From Pseudomonas sp. SJZ079 (GTDB taxonomy: Bacteria; Pseudomonadota; Gammaproteobacteria; Pseudomonadales; Pseudomonadaceae): a DNA stretch of 64,000 bases. The notes under the pieces were generated by a model. That model searched no databases, was not told where the DNA came from, and worked only from the letters and a program-made list of their open reading frames with translations. The position numbers and the translations under genes were made by a program. Below, one piece after another: positions 11,467-20,793 of this stretch (position 1 is the first letter of the stretch; each line of letters begins with the position of its first letter). Location of the stretch: positions 10,695 to 74,694 of the forward strand of contig NZ_VIUH01000005.1 in NCBI RefSeq assembly GCF_007993865.1, given 5' to 3'.

Positions 11467-12627
11467 GTGTCGCTCGCACATGACTGGCTAGATGATGTTG
11501 GCTCCAGCCCCTACGCCGATCAGCTCTCCTCGGGTTTTCGCCTGCTGCGTTTCGTCAGCCCCCTCGAGGGGGAGTATCGCGCCTACCTGCTGGAACACAG
11601 CTTCGACCTCAAACGCATAGGGTTGAACGTCGGCATCCTGCTCTGGCTGGCGTTCGCCGGGCTGGATTTCGCCATGCTGCAGGGCCCGGAAGTGTGGTGG
11701 GTACTTGGCGTGCGTCTGCTGGTGCTGATCGTACTGTTGATCTGCGCCGGGCTGATCCCACCGCGTGAGCATGCGGCGCTATTGCTGCCTTTGAGTCTGA
11801 TGTGCATTTCGATAATTGGCATCGGGGCTGCTCTGGTTGTAGGCATTGCTCACTATGGCGATCCGAATTACCCCTATGAAGGGTTGTTGCTGGTCAGCAT
11901 GGCCGCCTATTTTCTGGTGGGCTTGCGCCTCAGTGAAGCCCTGGCCTGCGCCTGGCTGGTGTTGCTGGTGTATGTGGGCGTCGAGCTATGGGTGGGTTTG
12001 CCGATGCCTAGGTTGGTCAACAACGTGCTGTTTCTGCTGTTCGGTAACCTGATAGGTGCGGTGGGCTGCTACTTGCTGGAGTTCAAGTCGCGCGAGCATT
12101 TTTTGGTCAGCCGGCTGATGCGCGTACTGGCCGATCACGACAGCCTGACCGGTCTGCACAACCGGCGTAGTTTCAACCGTGCGTTCGAGCGGCTGTGGCG
12201 CCAGGCTCAGCGCGATAGCCAGTCGATCGCCTTACTGCTCTGCGATCTCGATCACTTCAAGGCCTATAACGATCGCTACGGTCACCAGGCCGGTGATCGC
12301 GCATTACAGCAAGTCGGTTGCCTACTCAACGATGCCGGGCGCCGTCCGCTGGACATGGCCGTGCGCCTGGGCGGCGAAGAGTTCGCCGTACTCCTGTACG
12401 GGATTGACGAGGCGCAGGCGCGGCAACGCGGCGAAGCGCTGCGCGCGACCCTGGAGCAGCTGAAGATCCAGCACGAAGTCTCGGACACCGCAGGGGTGCT
12501 GACCATGTCCGTCGGCGCGGCCTGCATCCAGCCCGCGCAAGGCGGCGAATTGGCGCAGCTCTATGAACACGCCGATCGGGCGTTGTATGAGGCCAAGGCC
12601 TTTGGCCGCAATCAGGTGGTGATGTAA
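11467..12627 (+). CDS. Membrane diguanylate cyclase (GGDEF)
   Basis: This 386-residue protein makes c-di-GMP from two GTP. An N-terminal block of five to six hydrophobic helices (about 55-205) anchors it, and a GGDEF domain follows from about residue 225. The active site GGEEF is at 302-306. An RxxD inhibitory site (RPLD) stands exactly five residues before it, so product feedback is likely intact. The GTG start is supported by GAGGT about six bases upstream. It is flanked by a mobile repeat upstream and a gene-free repeat-like spacer downstream, so it looks monocistronic. Confidence 0.92.
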   Translation: MSLAHDWLDDVGSSPYADQLSSGFRLLRFVSPLEGEYRAYLLEHSFDLKRIGLNVGILLWLAFAGLDFAMLQGPEVWWVLGVRLLVLIVLLICAGLIPPREHAALLLPLSLMCISIIGIGAALVVGIAHYGDPNYPYEGLLLVSMAAYFLVGLRLSEALACAWLVLLVYVGVELWVGLPMPRLVNNVLFLLFGNLIGAVGCYLLEFKSREHFLVSRLMRVLADHDSLTGLHNRRSFNRAFERLWRQAQRDSQSIALLLCDLDHFKAYNDRYGHQAGDRALQQVGCLLNDAGRRPLDMAVRLGGEEFAVLLYGIDEAQARQRGEALRATLEQLKIQHEVSDTAGVLTMSVGAACIQPAQGGELAQLYEHADRALYEAKAFGRNQVVM

Positions 12628-12898
12628 GCCTGGGAGTCTGTCGGACCTGACGCTGTCCTGCTGCGGAAAAACCGGACTTGGCCATTTATGCCGCTCTTTC
12701 TCGTTAAATAGCTCGCTATTCGCCTCGAAAGATCGGCAAAACTGACTCAGACCGAACTTTCCCTCGCTACGGAGGATCAAGTCCTACCGGCTCCCAACCT
12801 GGCCGATTTTGCCCCTGTGCATGGCGTAGCCAGTGAGTGTCTGGGTGGAAGACGCAGTGCTAGCATCGCGGTGATTTTCTCTGCGGACGGTTGCTTCG

Positions 12899-13915
12899 AT
12901 GGATCGACTGATACAAGCCAACGGCCAGCCCCATTACGGCATCTTCAGTGCCGCGCCAGGGCTGATCAACTACCGTGACTTCGATTTCCGCTCGCCCATG
13001 GGCCGACGCCTGGGTGCTTTGGCCAAGTGGCGGCGCTTTCACCAGTTCCAGTACTTCGGGGTGATCAGCGAACAGCTGATCGGCGGCTGCGCCTTGGCCA
13101 ATCTGAGCCTGGCCGGAATCGGTTTCGTCTACCTGTTCCATCCGCCCAGCGGACGGATGATCGAGCGGCAATTCAAGCTGCCGCTGAGCATGGGTACGCG
13201 TTTTTCCCAACAGCCTGACGATGGGATATGCGAACTGCGCAGTGGAGGTAATCTGCTGCGTCTGGAAAATCGCGCGAACTCGCGCGAGAAGCGTTTGCTG
13301 GTAGAACTGGATGACGGCACCCGCATCGACGCCTGCTTTTCCGAGACCGAGCCGGCTTTTCAGCCGATGTGCATCAACACGCCCACCGCGGTGAACGGTT
13401 GGGTGTATGCACAGAAGGTCGCGGGCGTGCGATGCAGCGGTCAGGTCACGAGCAGCCTGGGCGACTTCGATCTGACGGCTATCGAGGCATTCGCCCACCA
13501 TGACTGGTCGGCCGGTTACATGCGCGCGGAAACCCACTGGAACTGGGCCTGTCTGTCCGGCCAGGTGGCAGACCAGCGGGTCGGCTTGAATCTGTCCTGC
13601 GGGGTCAACGAAACCAGCTTCACCGAGAATTGCTACTGGCTGGACGGGGAGCTGATCAAGGTCGATACGGTGCGCTTTGCCTACAACCGCCAGCAGCCCT
13701 TGCAGCCCTGGCACATAAACTCCCATGACGGCCAGGTGGCGCTGCGCTTCGAGGCGCGTGGCCTGCATCAGGAGCGCACCAACCTGGGCCTGTTGGCCAG
13801 CAACTTCAAGCAGATATTCGGTCAATTCAGCGGCGTCTTGCGCCCCCCAGGTCGAGCCGAGGTGCGGATCGATGGCCTGTGGGGCTTTGTCGAGGATCAG
13901 TATGTGAAATGGTGA
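12899..13915 (+). CDS. DUF2804 domain protein
   Basis: This 338-residue protein resembles the DUF2804 family, whose function is unknown. Recognisable features are an N-terminal PxxGIFS-like segment, HHDWSAGYMRAETHWNWACL around the middle, and GVNETSFTENCYWLDG further on. The tail is RAEVRIDGLWGFVEDQYVKW. It has no signal peptide and only weak hydrophobic stretches. It stands alone, with the MarR-DHA2 pair 86 bases downstream under its own promoter region. Confidence 0.75.
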   Translation: MDRLIQANGQPHYGIFSAAPGLINYRDFDFRSPMGRRLGALAKWRRFHQFQYFGVISEQLIGGCALANLSLAGIGFVYLFHPPSGRMIERQFKLPLSMGTRFSQQPDDGICELRSGGNLLRLENRANSREKRLLVELDDGTRIDACFSETEPAFQPMCINTPTAVNGWVYAQKVAGVRCSGQVTSSLGDFDLTAIEAFAHHDWSAGYMRAETHWNWACLSGQVADQRVGLNLSCGVNETSFTENCYWLDGELIKVDTVRFAYNRQQPLQPWHINSHDGQVALRFEARGLHQERTNLGLLASNFKQIFGQFSGVLRPPGRAEVRIDGLWGFVEDQYVKW

Positions 13916-13953
13916 GGCAAGTCAGGGGCTTGCTCTCGGACATGAGGTTATGG

Positions 13954-13972
13954 TTAGCTGGCTAATAATTAG
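13954..13972. promoter_or_regulatory. Candidate MarR operator
   Basis: Two overlapping inverted repeats occur here: TTAGC-TG-GCTAA and CTAAT-A-ATTAG. They lie 30-48 bases upstream of the MarR gene start. Downstream TTGATG and TATAAG could form a weak promoter. Autoregulation through such palindromes is typical of MarR proteins; binding here is inferred. Confidence 0.5.
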
Positions 13973-14001
13973 TTTTTTGATGCTTATAAGAGCCGTTATC
14001 C

Positions 14002-14436
14002 ATGTCGCAATCAGATCAACACCGTTTTGCCATGCAGGTCGCCCAATTATCCCGCGCCTGGCGCGCCGAACTGGACCGCCGCCTAGTCGGTCTCGGTCTG
14101 TCGCAGGCCCGCTGGCTGGTGCTCCTGCACCTGTCCCGTTTCGAAGAGCTGCCCACCCAGCGTGAGTTGGCGCAAAGCGTCGGAGTCGAGGGGCCTACCT
14201 TGGCCCGTCTGCTCGACAGCCTGGAAGCCCAGGACCTGGTCAGCCGCCAGGCGGTGCCGGAAGACCGCAGGGCGAAGAAAATTGCCCTGCGTCCACAAGC
14301 CCAGCCGTTGATCGAAAAAATCGAGGCGATCTCCACCCAGCTGCGCCAGGAGCTGTTCGCTGGCATAGATGAAGACGAACTGCGCCGTTGCCAGCAGGTG
14401 CACAAGCAGATTCTGAGCAACTTGGAAAAGCGCTAA
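14002..14436 (+). CDS. MarR/SlyA-family transcriptional regulator
   Basis: This 144-residue winged-helix repressor type has the MarR order: N-terminal helix, a recognition region (TQRELAQSVGVEGPTLARLL), and the wing motif VPEDRRAKKIAL that is highly typical of the family. A C-terminal dimerisation helix follows. Its stop codon overlaps the start of the DHA2 transporter gene (TAATG), so the two are translationally coupled. The likely job is control of that efflux gene. The ligand is unknown. Confidence 0.93.
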   Translation: MSQSDQHRFAMQVAQLSRAWRAELDRRLVGLGLSQARWLVLLHLSRFEELPTQRELAQSVGVEGPTLARLLDSLEAQDLVSRQAVPEDRRAKKIALRPQAQPLIEKIEAISTQLRQELFAGIDEDELRRCQQVHKQILSNLEKR

Positions 14437-15842
14437 TGCAGCAGGACCTGCAAGCCCTGCATGCGCATTTCGGTGCGCGTTACCCGCAGTGGCTGCTGAG
14501 CGTACTGATGGTGGGCAGCATGGCGATGGTGCTGGCGTCGACCAGCATCAATGTGGCTTTGCCGGCAATCATGGCGGATTTCGCGATTGGCCGGCCGCTG
14601 GCGCAATGGCTGTCCACCGGTTTTCTGGCGGCGATGACCGCCGGCCTGTTGTTGGCGACTTGGGCGCATGCGCGGTTCGGCGCCCGACGCACCGCGCAGC
14701 TCGGCCTGCTGCTGTTTATCTTCAGTTCGTTGTTGGCGCTGGCAGCGCAGGCGGCCTGGCAGCTAATCGCCCTGCGCATCGTCCAGGGCCTGTGCGCGGG
14801 GATCATCCAGCCATTGGCCATGGTGCTGATCTTTCGCGTGTTCGCCGAGGGCGGGCGAGGTATGGCGCTGGGGCTATATGGCCTGGGGGTGATGGTTGCA
14901 CCGACGCTGGGACCGACCATCGGAGGCTATCTGGTCGATCATTTCGGCTGGGTGGCGGTGTTCTGGTTGCCTCTGCCGATGTGCCTGTTGGCCCTGCTGG
15001 GTGGTTATTGGCTGCTGCCCAGCCAGCGCGAGCGAACCACACCGTTTCTGGATGTCTGGGCCTTCGTGCTGCTCTGCCTGGCGTTGTTTGCCGTGCTCGG
15101 CGCCCTGGCCGAGGCGCAACGCTTTGCCTGGGTGGAAGTGCGCGTGTGGGCGCCTGCATTGCTGGGGATGGCGGCATTTGTCGGTTTTTTTGCGCGCAGC
15201 CGCAACAGCGACAGGCCACTGCTGCCCCTGGGGCTGTGGCGCCACGCCGGGTTCCGGAGCGCCAGCTGGGTGGCCTTGACCCTGGGCATGGGGCTGTATG
15301 GTTCGACCTACCTGATTCCGCTGTACCTGCAAACCATAGAAGGCTTCAGCGCCGGGCGTGCCGGGTTGCTCTTGCTGCCGACCGGCGTGTTGATGGGGGT
15401 TGCATCCTTCATCGGCGGCTGGTTGAGTGATCAGCTCTCGGCCGCCTTGTTGTTGATCAGCGGATTGCTGATCTTCGCCCTGTCGGCGGCCGGTCTCGGC
15501 TGGCTTGAACAGGGGACTTCGTTCATCGTCTTGTGTTTCTGGGCGAGCATCGGTCGAGTCGGGCTCGGCTTGCTGTTGCCGGCCTTGAGCACCGGCTCGC
15601 TGGATATCCTGAGCGCGCAGGAACTGGCCCAGGGTGCGGGGGCCATCACCTTCGTGCGGCAGTTGGGTGGCGCCTTCGGGGTCAACCTGTTGACCTTCTT
15701 TCTGGAATGGCGGCACAGTGCCGAGGGTGGCACTCGGCTGGCCGAGGCGTTGGCTTTCCAGCAAAGTTTCTGGCTGATGGCGGCAGTCTTCGCATTGACG
15801 GCGCTGGCGGCCAGGGGCGTGCGCCCAGCCGCGCACGGATAG
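14436..15842 (+). CDS. DHA2-family MFS efflux transporter
   Basis: This 468-residue multispanning inner-membrane protein belongs to the drug:H+ antiporter-2 (EmrB/QacA) group. It has about 14 hydrophobic segments and the antiporter motif C region (APTLGPTIGGYLVDHFGW). The first helix (SVLMVGSMAMVLASTSINVA) matches the family. The ATG at 14436 shares its A with the MarR stop codon, so this start is preferred over an in-frame start inside the regulator. No periplasmic adaptor gene (EmrA-like) accompanies it, so it may act alone. The substrate is not predictable. Confidence 0.9.
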   Translation: MQQDLQALHAHFGARYPQWLLSVLMVGSMAMVLASTSINVALPAIMADFAIGRPLAQWLSTGFLAAMTAGLLLATWAHARFGARRTAQLGLLLFIFSSLLALAAQAAWQLIALRIVQGLCAGIIQPLAMVLIFRVFAEGGRGMALGLYGLGVMVAPTLGPTIGGYLVDHFGWVAVFWLPLPMCLLALLGGYWLLPSQRERTTPFLDVWAFVLLCLALFAVLGALAEAQRFAWVEVRVWAPALLGMAAFVGFFARSRNSDRPLLPLGLWRHAGFRSASWVALTLGMGLYGSTYLIPLYLQTIEGFSAGRAGLLLLPTGVLMGVASFIGGWLSDQLSAALLLISGLLIFALSAAGLGWLEQGTSFIVLCFWASIGRVGLGLLLPALSTGSLDILSAQELAQGAGAITFVRQLGGAFGVNLLTFFLEWRHSAEGGTRLAEALAFQQSFWLMAAVFALTALAARGVRPAAHG

Positions 15843-15899
15843 CGCCGTAGCCCGCTTATTTGTCCGTCAGCTTTATGACTGCTGGTCTAGGCTTTTGCG

Positions 15900-15905
15900 T
15901 ATCAT
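15900..15905 (+). promoter_or_regulatory. Candidate -10 box for the fimV-like gene
   Basis: TATCAT occurs in the context TTTTGCGTATCATGG, similar to the -10 regions before recQ and mtnA. It lies about 210 bases before the chosen start, implying a long leader. No good -35 was identified. Confidence 0.3.
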
Positions 15906-16114
15906 GGCTATCTGCCGTATCGCTGTGCGCCTAGCAAACTGCGCATGCCTGTTAATAGTGGCCATACTCACTCATTCATTAGTCGGGGCGACATGGAAGT
16001 CGCTCCCAGTACACGTTTTTGCCGCGCCGTTTGCTTTCACCACTGACAGGATGTGCATGCGAGGCGTGCCGTGGTGCAGCTTTAGATCGGAACGGAATCA
16101 CCGGGGGAGGGCAT

Positions 16115-18214
16115 ATGACTCGGGTTCGGCAATTGTTGATTGGCCTTGCATCAAGCTCGGTTGTTTATTCGGGTATTGTCCCGGCCCTGGGGCTGGGCGA
16201 AATTACCCTGCATTCGGCCTTGAGCCAGCCATTGGACGCTGAGATCGAACTGCTGGAAGTCGCCGATCTGAGCGCCAATGACTTGAAGGTAGGGCTCGCG
16301 CCTGTCGAGGCGTTTAATCGCTCCGGTGTCGATCGCCTGTATTTCCTCAATGATCTACGCTTTACCCCCGTGCTGCGCGGTGGCAAGAGTGTGATTCGCG
16401 TCGTGTCGAATCAGCCGGTGCGTGAGCCCTACCTGAATTTCATCGTCGAAGTGGCGCGGCCCAATGGTCGTCTGCTGCGCGAATACACCTTGCTCATCGA
16501 TCCGCCCAATTCGTCCGCCTACCGTGCCGTCGCGCGGGTACCTGAGGCGCAGTCGCGCGCCCCTCAGGTCAGCACAGCGGCAACCTCTAACGTCGCCGTA
16601 GCGCCACGCGAACTACCGACCGCAGTGCGGGACAAGCGTTATCGGGTATCGCGCGGTGATAGCCTGTGGACGATTGCCGCCGGCTTGCGCGCAGCCGGCA
16701 GCACAGTGTCTCAGCAGCGTCTGATGAGCGATATCCATGCGCTCAACCCGCAGGCATTTAGCAATGGCGATATCGACCGGTTGAAAGCCGGGGCCGATCT
16801 GCTGCTGCCGGATGTGGCGGTGGCGGACAAGGTGCCAAGTCAGGTGCTCCCTGAGGCAATGGCGGAGGTGCAATCACCTGCCTCACCCGAGCAGCCGCTC
16901 GACACTCAGGCCGAGTTGATCGCTCAGGTGCAGCGACGGGTGGATCAGGAGTTGGCCAGTCAGGCCGCGGAAAACCTTGAGCTGCAACAACGCTTCGCGG
17001 ACATGCAGCTGCAGTTGCAGCAGTTGCAAGCGCAGATGAGCAGCAAGGATCAGCAGTTGGCCGAGTTGCAGGCCGAGCTGGCCGCTCGCCAGGCGTCGAC
17101 CGCAGTACCTGCTGCGTCTGCGGCAGCGGTCAAGGTCGAGTCGGACACTGGTGCGATGCGCGAGTCGGCAGCGGCTGAAACTGACGATTGGCTCCGTGCG
17201 GGGTTCGCTGGATTGCTGCTGGCGGTGCTCGGACTGTTCGCTCTGTTCTGGGCTAAGAAGCGCCGCGTCGTCGAGCCCGACCCGAGCCGCGAGGTAGCAA
17301 CCGAGCCGTTCGTGGCTCAGTTAGAAGCGCCGGTGCAACCGCTCAAAGTCAACACCCTGGTCGCCGACGAGGCTGAGTCCACGGCGGCGCCTATGCGTGC
17401 GGCCAGCCCGACCGATGCGTTGGAAGGGGCGAATATCTACATCGCTTATGGGCGTTTCAGTGAAGCCGCTGCGAGCTTGCGCAAGGCATTGACCACTCAG
17501 CCTGAACGCAGCGACATTCGTTTTCGCTTGCTGGAGGTGTTGGCGCAACTGGGGGATGCTCAGGCATTTGCCCATGAAGAGGCCGTTTTACGTGACGCCG
17601 GCTTTACCGCCGTGCGTATCGAACAACTCAAGGCGCGTCACCCCGGTATGCTCGACGCCATCCCTGTCGGCCCACTAGACGCCGCCGCGCCGAGTCTGGA
17701 GGAAGTACAGACGCAGTCAGTAGCGCCAGTGGATGAGCTACAGGACGATGATTTTCAGCTCAATCTGGATGATCTGTCGCTGGACGCGGACTGGGATCTG
17801 GTCAGTCCGTTTCCGACTGTTGTGCGCAACAAGAAGGCAGCAGTGGCAGCAGAGGCGAGCAGCGATTCGACTAGCAATGACGAATCGGACACGTTCGACC
17901 TGACCAGTACACGGGATGTATCGAGTCCTTTTGCCGAGTCCATGCTGGTTGAAGAAACATCGGCCGAAGGCTGGTTACAGGAGGAGCTGAATGAGGAATT
18001 CCTCGAGCAAGCGCCGGTGAGTGGCAATGCCTTGTTGCAGGACCTCGATCACTTGGCCGGCAGCCGCGACAACTTGGCCAAGCTCAACCAGGCGCTGGCC
18101 TATATCGAGCAGGGCAGTGTCGACAGCGCCTGCAATATCCTCAATCAGGTGATCAATGACGGCGATGAGCAGCAAAAGCAGGAGGCTCGCGAACTGTTGG
18201 CCAAGATTGCCTAG
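16115..18214 (+). CDS. FimV-family peptidoglycan-binding membrane protein (short form)
   Basis: This 699-residue protein has the FimV layout. There is a signal peptide (about 1-27) and an N-terminal FimV domain beginning EITLHSALSQPLDAEIEL. A LysM-like module follows at about 175 (YRVSRGDSLWTIA), then a Gln-rich coiled coil (about 282-330), one membrane segment (about 363-380), an acidic cytoplasmic region with TPR-like helices, and the conserved FimV C-terminal domain. Family members organise type IV pili, polar signalling and cAMP. It is shorter than the roughly 920-residue P. aeruginosa FimV and is not beside asd or truA, so it is probably a paralogue. The ATG at 16115 follows GGGGGAGG closely. 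Confidence 0.85.
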   Translation: MTRVRQLLIGLASSSVVYSGIVPALGLGEITLHSALSQPLDAEIELLEVADLSANDLKVGLAPVEAFNRSGVDRLYFLNDLRFTPVLRGGKSVIRVVSNQPVREPYLNFIVEVARPNGRLLREYTLLIDPPNSSAYRAVARVPEAQSRAPQVSTAATSNVAVAPRELPTAVRDKRYRVSRGDSLWTIAAGLRAAGSTVSQQRLMSDIHALNPQAFSNGDIDRLKAGADLLLPDVAVADKVPSQVLPEAMAEVQSPASPEQPLDTQAELIAQVQRRVDQELASQAAENLELQQRFADMQLQLQQLQAQMSSKDQQLAELQAELAARQASTAVPAASAAAVKVESDTGAMRESAAAETDDWLRAGFAGLLLAVLGLFALFWAKKRRVVEPDPSREVATEPFVAQLEAPVQPLKVNTLVADEAESTAAPMRAASPTDALEGANIYIAYGRFSEAAASLRKALTTQPERSDIRFRLLEVLAQLGDAQAFAHEEAVLRDAGFTAVRIEQLKARHPGMLDAIPVGPLDAAAPSLEEVQTQSVAPVDELQDDDFQLNLDDLSLDADWDLVSPFPTVVRNKKAAVAAEASSDSTSNDESDTFDLTSTRDVSSPFAESMLVEETSAEGWLQEELNEEFLEQAPVSGNALLQDLDHLAGSRDNLAKLNQALAYIEQGSVDSACNILNQVINDGDEQQKQEARELLAKIA

Positions 18215-18314
18215 TATATTCAGCTAACGCCTGGGCGCCTTGCCGTTGTTCTGGCATCACGCCTGTTCAACCGGGCCGCTTGAATAGAAGTGGCCGTACT
18301 CTCTGAGTCGTTCC

Positions 18315-18608
18315 ATGTCCCCTCCAAAAGCCGAAGTGGTCATCACCTATTGCACCCAATGCCAGTGGTTGCTGCGTGCGGCCTGGCTCGCTCAGGAGTT
18401 GTTGTCGACCTTTGCCGACGATCTCGGCAAAGTCAGCCTGGAGCCGGGCAGCGGTGGGGTATTTCGCATCACCTGCAATGGCGTACAAATCTGGGAGCGC
18501 AAGGCCGATGGCGGTTTTCCCGAGGCCAAAGTGCTCAAGCAGAAGGTGCGCGATCAAATCGACCCGCAACGCGACCTTGGCCACAGCGACCGCCCGCGCG
18601 AAGCCTGA
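18315..18608 (+). CDS. SelW/Rdx-family thioredoxin-like protein
   Basis: This 97-residue protein belongs to the SelT/SelW/SelH (Rdx) family. It carries the CxxC motif CTQC at 13-16 and the downstream block GGVFRITCNGVQIWERK, followed by FPEAKVLKQKVRDQI. Animal relatives have selenocysteine in place of the second redox position; here both are cysteine. The function in bacteria is probably redox related but not established. Confidence 0.88.
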   Translation: MSPPKAEVVITYCTQCQWLLRAAWLAQELLSTFADDLGKVSLEPGSGGVFRITCNGVQIWERKADGGFPEAKVLKQKVRDQIDPQRDLGHSDRPREA

Positions 18609-18666
18609 GCTTTACCGCCAATAGCCTGCTAGCTAGCGCGGATTTAACCGCGCCGAGCCTTGACCT

Positions 18667-19518
18667 TCAACGCGCCATGCGTGCCGAGGCGAAGATCGCC
18701 AGGATGATCAGTGCGCCCCCGGCGAACATGCGCAACGTGGGTGCTTCGTTGAACAACCACCAGGCGAAGGCGATGCCATAGACCGGTTCCAGGGCAAAGA
18801 TCAGCGCTGCGCTGCGCGCCTTGAGCACGCGCAGGCTGGCAACGAACAGGCTGTGCGCCAGGCCGGTACAGAACACCCCGAGCATGGCCAGCCAAAACCA
18901 GTCGAGCAGGCGCAGGTCGCTGAACAGCGGCCAGGCGAACGGCATGAAACAGGCCAGCAGGGTAAGGTTTTGCAGCAGTGCGGCCTGAACCGGATCGATG
19001 CCGCGGGTGCTCACGCGGTTGAGCAGCGAGAGCAGGGCGAACAGTAAACCGGACAGCACCGCCCAGAGCAGGCCGGCAGTGGCCTGGCTGGCGAGGTCGA
19101 AATTCGGTGTGACCAGGATCAGGCCCAGCGTCACTACAGCGACCATGGCGAATTCACTGGGGCGTGTGCGTTCGCGGAACAGCAGGCCTTCTAGCAGCAC
19201 GGTAAACGCCGGGAAACTGGCGAAGCCGAGGGTGGCGATGGCCACACCCGAGACTTTCACCGCCTCGAAGAAGCTCAGCCAATGGCTACCGAGCAAGAGC
19301 CCGCCCACTGCCAGCAAGCCAAGCTGGCGCCAGCCGATAGGCTGGCGCTGGGTTTGTTTGAACAGCTGGGCAAACAGCGCCAGGGCCAGCACGGCAAATA
19401 GGCCACGGCCGGCGGCAATGGCCAGCGGTGTGGTCAAGGCCAGCTTGCCGAAAATCCCCGAGAGACCGAACAGCAGGGCGCCCAGGTGGATCGCCAGCAA
19501 GGCTTTGCGTTCGGTCAT
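18667..19518 (-). CDS. EamA/DMT-family transporter
   Basis: This 283-residue membrane protein has ten hydrophobic segments arranged as two EamA repeats, typical of drug/metabolite exporters such as RhaT/YdcZ relatives. The ATG at 19518 (MTERKALLAIHLGALLFG) is preferred because it overlaps the stop of the upstream CsaA-like gene by four bases (ATGA), whereas the longer frame would run through that gene. The substrate is unknown. Confidence 0.9.
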   Translation of the reverse strand: MTERKALLAIHLGALLFGLSGIFGKLALTTPLAIAAGRGLFAVLALALFAQLFKQTQRQPIGWRQLGLLAVGGLLLGSHWLSFFEAVKVSGVAIATLGFASFPAFTVLLEGLLFRERTRPSEFAMVAVVTLGLILVTPNFDLASQATAGLLWAVLSGLLFALLSLLNRVSTRGIDPVQAALLQNLTLLACFMPFAWPLFSDLRLLDWFWLAMLGVFCTGLAHSLFVASLRVLKARSAALIFALEPVYGIAFAWWLFNEAPTLRMFAGGALIILAIFASARMAR

Positions 19519-19850
19519 GCCAGGCGCGCGCCATTGGGCAGCGGCTTGTCGAAACTGGCCAAGACCACGCGGTTTTCCGCGTCGTACACGCCGGTTACCA
19601 GTATTTCCGAGCGCACCCCGGCGATACGTTTCGGGGCGAAGTTGCACACGCACAACACCTGTCGGCCGAGCAGCTCGCTGCTGCTGTAGTGCGCGGTGAG
19701 CTGGGCGCTGGAGGTCTTCACGCCGAGCTCGCCGAGGTCGACCCGCAGTACATAGGCCGGTTTCAGCGCTTTTACGTTCGCCTCGGCCGACACGACCGTA
19801 CCGACGCGTAATTCCACTCGCTGAAAATCATCCCACTCGATGTGCGGCAT
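19515..19850 (-). CDS. csaA: CsaA-like tRNA-binding-domain protein
   Basis: This 111-residue protein consists of a single EMAP/tRNA-binding OB-fold, as in CsaA and the C-terminus of MetRS. Motifs include FQRVELRVGTVVSAE, YVLRVDLGELG, and GRQVLCVCNFAPKRIAG. CsaA proteins are described as export-related chaperones that bind tRNA-like ligands. Its end overlaps the DMT transporter start by four bases, so the two are coupled. Confidence 0.88.
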   Translation of the reverse strand: MPHIEWDDFQRVELRVGTVVSAEANVKALKPAYVLRVDLGELGVKTSSAQLTAHYSSSELLGRQVLCVCNFAPKRIAGVRSEILVTGVYDAENRVVLASFDKPLPNGARLA

Positions 19851-19932
19851 ATCGCCTCCGTATTTATGGCTGCATGCAGTCTAGGGGGCGCAGTTGCCTG
19901 TGTCTGTCGCGGGAGTCGCGTGGCTTGTCGCG

Positions 19933-20685
19933 TTACTCGCGCAGCTGGCGCAAGGCGCGTGGGGTGCAGCCGAATTGCCGCGAAAGCGCCGCGGTAAACG
20001 CACTTTGCGAGTTGTAACCCACCCGCGCGGCGATCTCGCCGACGGCCAGTTGGCTGGTTTGCAGCAGGTGCCGCCCCAGTTGCAGGCGTCGGCGACGTAC
20101 GTACTCCATCGGCGTCTGTCCGGTCTCGTCGAGAAAGCGCACATGAAAACGTGCGGTGGACAGTCCAACCAGGCGTGCCAGGTCGGCGACCTGCAGCGGG
20201 TGCGCGGCATGTCGATCGATATGCGTGTCGATCACACTCAGCGGCAAGCGCTGGATGGTATCCAGGCAGGGTCGCTCGCTGCTGAGGCTGGCCAGCAACA
20301 GGGCGGCGCCTTGCTCGGCGATCACCGGGTCATTGACCGGGCTGGCAGCCAGCCAACTGACTAATTGGCTCTGTGCGGGGGCGAGGTGCAGCGCACCGGG
20401 TTGCTCGAGCAAGCGTCGGCTGGCATCGGCATGCGCGCCCAGGCGTTGCTCGAGCCACTGCTCCGAGGGCACATCGAGCACCAGGCACTGACTGCCGCTG
20501 TGGCTGCCGCAGGCGTGACGAGCGCCCGCGGGCACCACGGCGAGGGTCTGGCGGACCACCTGGCTGCCCTGGCCCGCGACTTCGAATTCCAGCGTTCCGC
20601 TTAGGCCGAATACCAGCTGCGGGTGTGCGTGGCTGTGGCTGAGCAACTCATGGCTGTAGTGACGCAAAGAGAGCAACGAAGGCAT
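19933..20685 (-). CDS. AraC-family transcriptional regulator (cupin sensor)
   Basis: This 250-residue regulator has an N-terminal cupin-like half (HSHAHPQLVFGLSGTLEFEV) and a C-terminal double helix-turn-helix. The second helix-turn-helix is recognised by VGEIAARVGYNSQSAFTAAL and the terminal FGCTPRALR. The start MPSLLSLRHYSHE is chosen because GAGGA stands just upstream. The longer frame would add 29 unconserved-looking residues. It is divergent from the plcP-agt operon and upstream of csaA on the same strand, so either could be its target. The ligand is unknown. Confidence 0.88.
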   Translation of the reverse strand: MPSLLSLRHYSHELLSHSHAHPQLVFGLSGTLEFEVAGQGSQVVRQTLAVVPAGARHACGSHSGSQCLVLDVPSEQWLEQRLGAHADASRRLLEQPGALHLAPAQSQLVSWLAASPVNDPVIAEQGAALLLASLSSERPCLDTIQRLPLSVIDTHIDRHAAHPLQVADLARLVGLSTARFHVRFLDETGQTPMEYVRRRRLQLGRHLLQTSQLAVGEIAARVGYNSQSAFTAALSRQFGCTPRALRQLRE

Positions 20686-20793
20686 GCGGGAGTCCTCGAA
20701 CAAGGTGTTCAGTCTATCAGCCGTTTGTGAGCTGCAGCAGCCACCTCCGCTGACCTCCTCAACGCTCGGCAAGCCACAGTCGATTGGCTTCGG

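Noticed and set aside
15895..16242. Possible 115-residue gene before the fimV-like gene
   Set aside because: It overlaps the fimV-like start in another frame, and GGGGGAGG supports the fimV-like ATG.
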